Origin: Epiperipatus broadwayi
Taxonomy: Eukaryota; Onychophora; Udeonychophora; Euonychophora; Peripatidae
Assembly: GCA_028023455.1 (NCBI GenBank)
Contig: JAQFVV010006335.1
Coordinates: 2,404,412 to 2,468,411, forward strand
Length of the DNA stretch: 64,000 nt
Direction of reading: 5' to 3'
Shown: positions 22,915-33,319 of the stretch, piece by piece
Layout: every line of letters starts with the position of its first letter
Numbering within the stretch: the first letter of the stretch is position 1
The notes under the pieces: generated by a model
Database searches by the model: none
Told to the model about the DNA's origin: nothing
What the model saw: the letters and a program-made list of their open reading frames with translations, nothing else
Made by a program: the position numbers and the translations under genes

Positions 22915-23367
22915 GGCATAACATATTATTTAGTTAAATTATGGCATTCAAACAAGGATCATTTATATTTAAAACAATAAATCTTATTCAATGTCGTTAG
23001 TGACATTTACCTATAATGGTCAGGTTGGTACATTTGCTCAGCAGACCGAGAGTCCAAGATAGAGAACCAAAAGCTGACCAAGTCGAGATAGTAATACCCT
23101 ATTTCTGATCATACCTCAATTCTCTTACCTGTGCTTCCAAGTCAACCCATTGCGAACCTGATGTAACACTCAATATCTCTTTATTCGTGTTCCAGCAATA
23201 GCAAAGCAGTAAAACATGAGACATCTCCCTCTCAACACATAATATTATATAACTTAACTAGTGATTCATAAAGTAATGAGCATGAATGTAGACTGAAATA
23301 AATTTGTATTTCATAAATGTAATGTAACACTTAATAAGTTATTAAGAAAATAAATTATGTACAGATT
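22910..23367. other. Unidentified moderately complex segment
   Basis: Positions 22,980-23,230 are richer in G+C than their surroundings. There is no long frame or family motif. It precedes the spaced repeat array and might be part of the same element. Confidence 0.4.
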
Positions 23368-23650
23368 GCTCACATGCAGGTGAGTGAATACTTAGTGTTA
23401 AAAAGGATATAATAAAGCAAATTATATAGTGCTCACATGCAGGTGAGTGGATAATTAGGTTTACAAAAAATAAGAGTGAATACTTAAGTTTACAAAGAAC
23501 ATTAATGAATAGTCAATAAATGATAATGTGATTTATATATATACTGCTCACACACAGGTAAGTCAATACCTAGATTTATAAAATGTTTAATGTGATTATC
23601 AATAAAAAAATAAACAATTCAAGTTATATTTGCTCACATGTAAGTGAGTG
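23368..23650. repeat. Spaced tandem repeat, core GCTCACATGCAGGTGAGTG
   Basis: Copies or close variants of the core lie at 23,368, 23,431, 23,545 and 23,632, separated by A+T-rich filler with TTAGGTTTACAAAA-like similarity. The inner CAGGTGAGTG is related to the complement of the core repeated at 17,891-18,225. Confidence 0.65.
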
Positions 23651-24505
23651 AAATTTAGGGTTGCAAAATGTCTAGATAGATTATGAGTTACAGAGCTGAC
23701 AATCTGCTTATACCATCTTTTATGTCATAACCCATGCTATGATCTACATAATAAAAATCAGTAAGAGTTAGAGTGATCTATTCATAGATAACTACTTGTA
23801 ATTATATTATTAAGTTTAAAAATAACTTATAATAATAGTAATACTAGATATCTCTAATTACTCAGATAAACACATTAATTCAGATTCCATGTTGAATCAA
23901 AGCCAATATTGATTTCTATGGGAGGTGGAATTGATGTTGTGCAGTTGAACACCAGATTCTAGGGTGTTACAAACTATAGTATCAGAATATATGTGTCTCA
24001 AATGTGTTTTTAATTGAGGTTCATTACCTAGTAATCAGTTTCCCAGATCATGCTAATTGCTGTAATACAAAGAGGCCTTTTTATTCAAGTGAACAGAACA
24101 GTGGCTTAATGAGTCATTGGAATGCTTTGGTTCCTTCAATTATAAATAAATGGCACAGTTGCCTAAACTTTCGAGGTGTGACTTGACATGGAAATGATCC
24201 TGATGTAGGCTATTATAGGTATAGCAAGAAGTTATGCATGTTTATGCTAACTATCAACACATTTTCCATGCTAATTTAATATTTTTATTAATCAATTACG
24301 CCAAATGTTATCTTCTATCAGTGCCACTACAACTGGTCAGTTCATAAATAGTATTACTTAGTCACACTACAAAGGCAATAATAAAAACCTGATTTAAGGA
24401 TATCTATGTAGCTTAATCTTTAATTAAGGAGAGTTACAGCAAATTTAACGATTTACTAAGATTTAAAATATTAATTATATGCTGTATAGCTCACGTCTAA
24501 TATTA
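23651..24505. other. A+T-rich DNA, nothing recognised
   Basis: No supportable features. A 60-codon frame at 24,004-24,186 lacks splice signals or recognised similarity. Confidence 0.45.
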
Positions 24506-24509
24506 AGTA

Positions 24510-24655
24510 AATATTGATTTTTAAATAACGTAAGCAAAAGATTGCTTTTTAAAATAATTTAAGCCATACTCATTTTTAAATAGCTTACGCAAAATATCCA
24601 TTTTTAAATAACTTATGCAAAATATTTGTTTTTAAATAACTTATACTGTGCATTA
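24510..24655. repeat. Tandem repeat, about 29-bp unit, five copies
   Basis: Five units share the pattern (C/T)TTTTTAAATAACTTA followed by GCAAAATAT variants, beginning near 24,513. Confidence 0.75.
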
Positions 24656-26190
24656 TAAGTAACTGATTCACTGTAACATAAATAATAGTTTGATTTCAGA
24701 AGGGAGTTTTGCCTATATTTCTTTATTATAATATTCTAACATAATGGAAAGATGCTTAATCGTCCCTTTGATAATTATTAAACCCCACAAACCTTCATTC
24801 TGATGAACATAGCATAAATTCATAAACATGAAATTAAAAATTAAATATAGATGGCGTAACAACAAATTGCAAAATATATGATCAATAAAGTTATAATTTA
24901 GAAAGGAAGAATTTGTTTGAATGGTTTTGTAGAATCTAAATATTTACGATTACTAAAAATATTTATGATCAAGCAAGAATTTTGAGTGCTCTAAGCTTTA
25001 AAGTAAATTTAACATAAACGGTTTGGTTTAACATTTAAATAATATAATTAAATATGAGACTTGATTAGTTTGCTAGCTTTTAATTTAGAATTGGTTTAGT
25101 AATGGAATTAATGCATTCTGCAGAATGATTTATCAGTAGTAATTGGTAGTATGTCTTTCAAGGCATTCTTTACGGTGCGACATCTCTCTATTAAATCAGG
25201 CTGTGATTTTTCTAGGTTTAAGTCTGGATGCAGCTTTGTATATTATTTTAGTGGTGGCTTTCCTCCATCACTTCAGTCACTCTCTAGCATTTCAGGTGCA
25301 GCTTCTCCATCACTGGGCTTGGGCTGAGGTTGATGTTTTCTTTCATTCTGTAGCAATTTTCCATGGGATATAGATGGCAAGTCATATCACCACTTAGCCA
25401 ACAGTTTCCATTTTAACAGCTTTGGTAATAGCTTGGTCCGAATTCCGCTTGGTCAAAGTAATGCAGCAACAGCTTTTTTAATTATTTTTCAACACTTGTC
25501 TTTCAGAAAATGTGTATCAGCAGCTTTTTGTGGCCATTACAGGCTTTTTTATATCATATTTTTGACAGTATTTCCCTCCTCCTTTTACTTTCACATCACT
25601 TGTTTACTGACTTCGAACTTTGCCTTTAACTAAATTTCCACTTAGTTTTTAATATTTGTCACAGCTAAATCTGGAGTTAACAACTCTATTCCCTGGGTTT
25701 CCCAATTGCATTTAGTATGAATGTATTCCTGACTGGATTTTCTAATTTGTTTTTGCCTATAATTTTAAATGAGGTCAATTTTTAGCTAAAAATTTATTTT
25801 TGATGAAATGTTAAAACTCATAAACAAATTACAGCTTGTGTAATTTTAAACAAACAATAGAACTTGAAAATTATTTAAAATGAATATTAAAACTGAAATG
25901 AATGATTTTATAAATTTAAACTTATTATTTTGTTATATACATAAACTTTAACTACACACTATGTTTACTTCAGTGTTAACAAACGTAAATGAACATGCGT
26001 GTATATAAATATTTATGACTGGATCTTCATATTATAGTTAACAAGGTGATTATACATGCACATACTGTGCAGTATTATAAGCACACTCAAAGTTTTAAAT
26101 TAAATAAATACACACAATCTGAGTGAAACGAAACACACTATTATAGAATATAATAGGTGAAACAGACAGATCAATATATCTAATTGTTTC
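24656..26190. other. Unidentified DNA including a GC-richer patch
   Basis: Positions 25,130-25,740 are higher in complexity and contain two short + strand frames (25,143-25,373 and 25,433-25,633). On the minus strand several broken frames also occur. The patch may be an old retroelement or gene fragment; no diagnostic motif was found. Confidence 0.4.
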
Positions 26191-26191
26191 A

Positions 26192-27131
26192 ATATATATA
26201 TATATATATATATATATAAGTGAAATAATGCTTAAAGCTAAATGGGATAATTATGTAATTAGAAACCAACCAGTAACCACCTAAATATTCACAATAATGA
26301 TAGTAATCAATATTTCTCTCTGCTGTCAAGGCAACCTTCTCACCTTTTAATAGCAAGAATAGAAATCCACTCTTACTAATGGTCCATTAAATATATATGG
26401 ACACTTAAAGATTACAACTTGACCTCAGAGAATGAAATATTGAAACAATGAAGTTTAAATAAACCTCTTTACATAATACATGAGCAATTTAAAAAATATA
26501 GCAGTTTGTAATGTTATAATTGGCTATTCATTAGTCTGCATTACATGGACATGTTTATTTCATGTTTAAAGAGCTTTATTTAAAATCCATTGTATCAATA
26601 TTTTATTCTCTGTGGTCAAGTTGCAATCTTCAAATGTCCATATATATTCTATGGACCATTAGTAAGGGTGGATTTCCATCCGTGCTATTAAAAGGTGAGT
26701 GGGTTTCCTTGACAGCAGTGAGAAATATTGATTACTATCATTTTTGTGAATGTTTAGGTGGTTGGTTTCTAATGATATAATTATCCCATTCAGATTTAAG
26801 CATTATTTCACTTATTATGTGCATAATACATGAGCAATTTAAAACTATTACAAATTTGTAATGTTATAATTGACTACTTAGTAGTCTGCATTACATGGAC
26901 ATGTTTATTTCATTTTTAAAGAAGTTTATTTAAATTTTATTGTATCAATATTTTATTCTCTGTGGTCAAGTTGCAATTTTTATGTGTCCATATATATTCA
27001 ATAGACCATTAGTAAGAATGGATTTATATTCTTGCTATTAAAAGGTGAGAAGATTGCCTTGAGAGCAGTGAGGAATATTGATTATTATCTTTTTTGTGAA
27101 TGTTTAGGTGGTTACTGGTTGGTTTCTAATA
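26192..27131. repeat. Foldback element with an extra direct copy
   Basis: After an (AT)n run, arm A (about 26,218-26,475) is an inverted copy of arm B (about 26,555-26,817); both contain GCATTATTTCACTT at the outer ends. The block 26,474-26,785 (spacer plus arm B) is then repeated directly at 26,820-27,131, ending GGTTGGTTTCTAAT. The structure is arm'-spacer-arm-spacer-arm. No coding sequence. Probably a foldback transposon with a secondary partial duplication. Confidence 0.82.
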
Positions 27132-29369
27132 TATATTGTGACCTAGCAAATTGGCACCATGAAGGTATGTAGGCAGTTCACATTGTGCCAATAGTGGTCA
27201 GGGGTACCTTATAAAAATGAATTGTGATATAACTTAATGTATAATTTTGTTGAAAAACTCTTAGGATGTTAGTTGGAATGTACCAATCATTATTTTTTAT
27301 GTATATCTAATAGTGGGAGAGGGGAATGGATTGTATCAGGAGTTGTTGGTATGAAAGCTAAACTAGGGAATGAGTGTTGTTTGTAAGCTGCTGATGAGTG
27401 CTTATTCATTAATTTTCTAATCTATTGCTTATTGCCATTCCAAGATCTAACTTCTATATGTGTGAGTGCAGTTCCATTCACATCATTCCACACTTCACAC
27501 CTCATTCATATTTCTAATTACCACTCAGAATATCCATCCTGCAATAACATTATTTATTTTGCCATAAATATTGCTAATAGATCAGTCATTAATATGTCTC
27601 TGGATTAATGGACAGACAGACATGCACACACACCATCAGCTAGTATGATTTTATTAATTATTTATTGCATAAAATCTTTCATTTGAAAATGTAAAAGTTA
27701 TTTAATTCATTTATTATTAGGAAGTATTTGTAATTGAATATATATTTTTTCAATACTCTATTCCTAACATTTATTTTACAAGTAATAAATTGTTGCATAT
27801 TGTCAACCTCATTATAACTATAAAAAAAGGGAGGCACGGTTAAGAAAATGGAGGACTTCAGAAAAAGTTGTAGAGAAGGTGAAATACTTTTCTAAAAAAA
27901 AAAGGCAGTAAAAATAGAGATAATTTATATAATAAAACAGGTGAACCTAATATTTTCATTAAATTCTCTACTATTCCCTTTACTAAGTAAACTTCTCTCA
28001 TACTACTCAAGCATAAATGCCAATGTGTAATTGTGAAGAAAACAGTATAGGATTGTTCAGTATGGAAAAGTAAACATTTAAAGGTACACCAGCTCCAACT
28101 TTTATTGACTAACAATTTGACTTTACTTTTATTCAAAATGCATAGATATTATATATAAAAAATTGCTAATACAATTTTTTCTATAAGTTACTTGTAATGA
28201 ATAGTGTGATACTGAAACTACGTAAATTACAATATTGATAACAATTGGAAAACTTATGCTGAACTGTTTAGTGAAATATTCTATTGACTTTCATTTGATA
28301 AGTTTTCTATTTTTATTGTATAAAATAAGGCTGAAAAAGAGAAATTATTTATTCTAATACTTTACATTATTAGAATTGCTATGTATACCAAATTACCTTA
28401 CAATTCACACCTGTAAATGAGTGATATAATGATATTTGATAATTATTTATCAGAAATTTGTATAAGCATGGAAGTCCAAATAACCCTGATCTCATTATTA
28501 AATATTATTGAATGCTGGAAATTTTAAATGAAATAAAGTTGAAAATAGCGTGAATCATAAACATTTATTTGGATGATCTTGCTGAGCTTTAGAGATTTTA
28601 TGACAAATAAATTGATTCAAATATGTTCAAAAGCTGCTTGTAATGTCCACTAGAAAGCCCTAAAAACATTGAAGATTATTGCTGTTTTTCCCAATTCATG
28701 TATATCCTGCAGGAGTAATGTATATATTCATTAATGATTGTTTATTCATTACTGTCATCATGAGCTATGTGTATGTTTCTACTCTTGAAATTTCAAATGT
28801 GAACTAAAAAAGGAGAGAAAAGATAAACTTTTATTTTAATGATAGAAGATTTGACATGTATTTCTTCCCATTACATATGATAGATAGATAGATTTTCTTT
28901 TATGTTTAGTTTGATATTAATTTGAGTTATTATTATTATGTATTTATATGCCTACTGTCCTCTAGAACATCTCGGAGATTTTGATATAAATTATACCAAA
29001 CCAGTAATATTTTCTTTTGTTGTATTATGTAAAAATGTTATATTCTCTTGCTCATATTATTGGTGCATATTGAGTGCTGCATCATTATTCATTAGTTTGT
29101 AATGATAAATAGATACATGGAAAATATTTATATCAATATTTCCGAATGGTCAGGCTTACTTGATAGTATTTATGTTAAATTGAAATTCAAAGTTCATATT
29201 TTTTCATGGGTATTAGATTCATTTATAATTTATTTAATGCTAATATAACATTTTATTGTCTAATGTGATTTCAAAAATATTCCATACATGATCATATGTT
29301 TGTGTATGTGTTTGTTGTCATAAGCTACTTTATAAGAGTTAGATTTATGTTTATTTGTTTTTATATCAG
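27132..29369. other. A+T-rich DNA starting with a (TA)n junction hairpin
   Basis: TATTGTGACC...GGCACC at 27,133-27,155 is a short hairpin of the class found at other (TA)n junctions. The remainder, including a C-rich patch at 27,440-27,540, shows no supportable gene. Confidence 0.45.
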
Positions 29370-29672
29370 TTTTGGTTGGTGCTATGCATTAAAGAGTGTG
29401 AAAATTTAAGAGTTTATCTGTTTATGGATTTGTCTTATATGAAATGTGTTAAATACCCTTTAATTAAGGAGGCAATTGAAGGAATAGCCATGAGTTGTGG
29501 TATATTTCCTTATTTGATAGTATATGATGCAATAATTATATTCATTAAAGTGAAGTGGTAGATGCCCCATTTACACATAAGTTGGCTGAGTTCTACACCA
29601 GTTGTGTGAGAAAAGGTGATAGCTACTATGTTGATGAATTAAGTTGGTATTTGGAGTCTTGTTAATCCTCTG
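29370..29672 (+). pseudogene. Possible integrase relic or unknown exon
   Basis: A pyrimidine tract ending TATATCAG precedes an open frame that reads KECENLRVYLFMDLS, then KYPLIKEAIEGIA and CGIFPYLIVYDA. A shift of frame near 29,560 leads into DAPFTHKLAEFYTSC, which is followed by a stop near 29,664. The order 'KYP...GIP-like...D...FT..LAEF' loosely resembles the catalytic core of gypsy-type integrases, with a frameshift. The alternative is a spliced host exon ending at the GTGAAG near 29,550. Both readings are weak. Confidence 0.3.
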
Positions 29673-29898
29673 TGAATATTTATTTATTATTTTACTCTCC
29701 CTCTTCATTCCACATAATTATCATCATGTAAGTATATGTTAGTTATTTCAGATAAATGTTTTAGTGATTTCTGTAATATACAGATAGAGAAAGGTTGGAT
29801 TAATAATTTAATGATTAGCTCATTTCACCATCCATATTGTATATTTGTTTACATAAATGAGAAAAGAGTCAGAATTCACTATCTCTTTCGTTTGCCCA

Positions 29899-29945
29899 CT
29901 ATCAGATCAGCTGATTTCAAGCTAATTTGCTATCATCAGTGAAGG
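29899..29945 (-). ncRNA. Hammerhead-like fold in left arm of copy 2
   Basis: Minus-strand fold with intact core CTGATGA and GAAA, stem II as in the right arm, and self-complementary stem III ATCAGCTGAT. Stem I is weaker (four of six positions pair). Probably a decayed version of the fold at 30,334-30,380. Confidence 0.4.
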
Positions 29946-30333
29946 ATAAAGCTAGAAACTAGATCTAAACACTGACTCTAAGTGTTTATGCAAAAAGTTT
30001 CTATCAGTTTGCAAACAATAATTTTTCAGACCGGTAAAGTCTTCAAACCCAGCCTAACAAGCCAGATAGCTACATGGGTCTGATCTCAGTTCAGTTTCAC
30101 AACATAGTCAAAGCCTCTGCAATATATATATTGCATATATATATATATATATCATTGCAAAAACCTTTAAAGGTACATTTATGAAAAACAAAAACAAGTT
30201 AAAACCACCAAACAAAGCATATATTTGTTTACATAAATGACAAAAGAGTCAGAAAAATTCATGCTTGCAAACTGATAGAAACTTTTTGCATAAACACTTG
30301 GAGTCAGTGTTTATATCTAGTTTATAGCTCTAT

Positions 30334-30380
30334 CCTTCACTGATGATAGCAAATTAGCTTGAAATCAGCTGATCTGATGG
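30334..30380 (+). ncRNA. Candidate type I hammerhead ribozyme, copy 2
   Basis: Stem I 5' strand CCTTCA (30,334-30,339), core CTGATGA (30,340-30,346), stem II with loop AAATTA (30,347-30,360), GAA (30,361-30,363), stem III ATCAGCTGAT (30,364-30,373; also foldable as three pairs with loop AGCT), cleavage-site C at 30,374 and stem I 3' strand TGATGG (30,375-30,380). One stem I pair is C-G here and T-A in copy 1, a compensatory change. One other stem I position is mismatched (T-T). The T-T at 10.1/11.1 is shared with copy 1. The fold is convincing as a motif; activity is unknown. Confidence 0.5.
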
Positions 30381-30530
30381 TGGGCAAGAGATAGTGAATT
30401 CTGACTCTTTTGTCGTTTATGTAAACGAATATACGCTTTGTTCGGTGGTTTTGGTAAAACGCCATTTATTGATCATAAATACAAGCGATATCAAGTTATC
30501 TGATTATAACTTGTGTTTGTTTTTCATATG

Positions 30531-31789
30531 TATATATATATAATTGTAAATGATATTTAATTCTCTATTCATTATTTATGGTAATTAATATAAACTTGAT
30601 ATGATCAAGCAATAAAAAAGGTAATAATTGATTTTCAAAACTTTTATATTTTACTAAGCAAGATTTTGACAGATTTAGGGAGATATCTGCTAAAAAAACA
30701 TGCTTACTACAATATAAAAGTTTTGAATATTAACTATTATCTTTTAAATACTCATCTATAACGATTTCATAATAATATATATTTAAAGTATAATTGAAAA
30801 GAAGAAATGAACACAGACAACAGTTGTTTATGTACATATTTAAAATAAAATCTGGAATGACTTAGATATTGATTAATTGGAATAGTGGAATTTTTTGATA
30901 TTTTTAAAATCATTATAAATTTTTCAAACTTAAAAAATTCCTCTCTCTGTAATACAAATTTATTATTTTAATGATAGATAAATATAAAAATTGTTTTTAA
31001 TATGCCTAAACTGAAAAATATTTAAGAACAAAATTTAAATAAGAAACTATTTTTGAAAATGTTTAACACCAGTTACTGACTTGCATGTCTGATTCAAATA
31101 GAAAAGGAATTACTTGCAATTTCCACACTTGTCATATTTATGTCACCAGAAATGAAATATTTGAATTAAGTGTTAGACATAATTATCTGATTATGTGTAT
31201 GTGTGTATTTCATTTCAATATTATAGATTTTTTTATTATAAGTGTTTAATTTTTGAATGTATCATAATAAAACTTTTACTACTAATATAAACCTTTCACT
31301 GTATGTGCTTAATTTTAGTTACATTCTTAATTTTATTTTATAAGATTGTTAGACAGTTTTATAGAAGTGGTGTAAATTATCTTCCCAATGTGCTTTATTA
31401 ATTAATCCTGGAGATAATTTCTAAAAAAAAAAATTTATAATTAATTAATTAAGTGATGAGTAATTCCTGATATTGTAGTTAAGTATTTGCTTTGTAAGTC
31501 TTGACAAAAAGATGATGAGAGTTAGGAGTCTACAGCTGTGGCACTTTCTGAAATAAATTAAACTAACTCTGTCAACAATTCAAGCTGCAAAAAATTATTA
31601 GGATGAGTTAATCAGTTAATATAGATATGTTTTAGAATTGTGTGAACTCATTCATGAACAAAATATTTTCTTAACACAGTGCAAAATATAAGGCCGAAAT
31701 TCAAATATAAAAATGTTACAAATGATGGAAATATTTAAGGGATATTCACAGTGAATCATGATTATTGATGGCATGATCTTACCCAGTAC
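30531..31789. other. A+T-rich DNA, nothing recognised
   Basis: No supportable features. Confidence 0.5.
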
Positions 31790-33265
31790 CTCGCTGATAT
31801 AGATCTGAGATTGAAAAGCAATTGTCACAAATGGAAGAATGAGTGATTATAATGAAATGATCATCACAATATATAAACCCATAATGCTAGTAAAACAAAG
31901 ATCAGTTGGTAAGATTATGCTTAGCTGCTAGACAGTTAAATAGGATTACCTGTTCTTATCAGAATGTTCCTCTACCTATAGATGAATCATTGAACAGGTT
32001 TTATGATAAAGAAATTGTTTGACATTAGACCTGATGACCAATTATTGGCAGATTAAACGACACCTAGCAGAACACAAGTATACAACTTTCAGATATAATG
32101 GCATATTTTACCAGTTTAACAGAATGTCATTTGGTTAAACAGAGTATTATCTATGGAAATAAAAAGTTTGGTTACTATTTATATGGATGATATCATCATT
32201 GCATCCAAAAGCTCAAGGGAGCATTTAAGACACTTCCAAATGTTTTTACAAGAATGTGAGGGCAAGAGCATTCAAATTAATTTACAAAAAAATTTATAGC
32301 TATGGCAGAAGTAAATTTTTTAGGTCATATGACCAGCAGAAAAGGAATTAAGCCCCAGCCCAATAAAATACATGTTATTATGGAAGTCCCAACCCCAAGA
32401 TTAATAAGGCAGATTAGGCCATTTCTAGGACTATATAATTTTTATTGTAAATTTTACTTGAACGTTGCAACAGGTATGGAGCCTTAGCTGCAACTATTAT
32501 GAAAAAAAATACTTCATGGGAAGGGATAGACAAACATGAAGCCATATTCAAAGAGATCAAGAAGAAGTTTTTGAGACAGGTGATGTTGGTTTACTCTGAC
32601 ATTAAAAAAAACTTTCATAGTACAAGTGGACAACTGCAGATATGTGTTAGGTGCAGCACTGATGTAAACCCAGAAAGATGATAGCCAAGGCATAATATAT
32701 TTCATTAGAAGACAATTAAGGGAAGCTGAAATCAATTATCTCTGTAACAGAGAAGGAGGTTTTGGTTATGGAATTCAAGAGATTTGGGCAGTTTCTGATA
32801 GGGTCAGATGTGATAGTCAGAACTGATCACAAAAGCCTGGAATTCTGTAACCACATCTATCTGACCAATAGTAGGTTAATTCATTGGAGCCTTTTTCTTC
32901 AAGAATTCAACTACTCTATAGAATACTGTAATGATAAAGAGAATGACATGTTTTAAGTTGCAATCTGGGTTCAAAGTTTGCTATCCATTTGCAGTCAAAA
33001 GACATAAGTCCTGCATAGTAGGCATGGCAATAGACACATCTGTTGAGATGAACTTAGACACTTAGGTGATAAACAAAGCAATATTCCAGCTACTAGTGAG
33101 TGATAGATAGTCTAGAGAGAGAATAAAGTGAATATATGTAAAGGGAAAGTCACTCTAAAAATGGGAGAAGTTATCATTTGACAGAGGGGTTGTTGTTGTA
33201 CTTAATGGATATAAAGGAGGAAACGTGGAGAATGGTTGTGCCTAAGGGCTTACAAGTTAATTAAA
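31790..33265 (+). mobile_element. Ty3/gypsy retrotransposon pol relic (RT to start of integrase)
   Basis: The RT begins with EIEKQLSQMEE, then DQLVRLC and RQLNRITCSYQNVPLPID (about 31,807-31,990). After a frameshift comes DLMTNYWQIKRHLAEHKYTT with FRYNGIFYQFNRMSFG, then YMDDIIIASKSSREHL with the catalytic YMDD intact at 32,180-32,191. Another frame gives VNFLGHMTSRKGIKPQP and FLGLYNFYCKF. The RNase H region shows YFIRRQLREAEINY and VRTDHKSLEF ... NSRLIHWSLFLQEFNYSIEY. Near 33,215 WRMVVPKGLQVN resembles the start of integrase. At least three frameshifts and several stops make it non-functional. No LTR identified; a (TA)n tract follows. Confidence 0.85.
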
Positions 33266-33295
33266 TATATACAGTCATACAATTTACTAAAAAAC

Positions 33296-33319
33296 TATTA
33301 TATATATATATATATATAT
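33296..33319. repeat. Short (TA)n tract
   Basis: TA repeat marking the 3' side of the gypsy relic. Confidence 0.9.

Larger units (their letters stand above)
29840..30530. mobile_element. Foldback element with hammerhead-like cores, copy 2
   Basis: The left arm (about 29,850-30,015) is an inverted copy of about 30,260-30,445. A new element end (ATGAAAAACAAAAACAAG) lies at 30,182, and its inverted counterpart closes the element near 30,525. Between them are unique GC-richer sequence (30,016-30,120) and (TA)n runs. Sequence and order match the copy at 9,289-9,721: GTTTACATAAA, TTCACTATCTC, the hammerhead-like core, and end hairpins (GGTGGTTTT...AAAACGCCATT). No coding frame. The two copies differ at many sites, so they are separate old insertions of one family. 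Confidence 0.75.
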
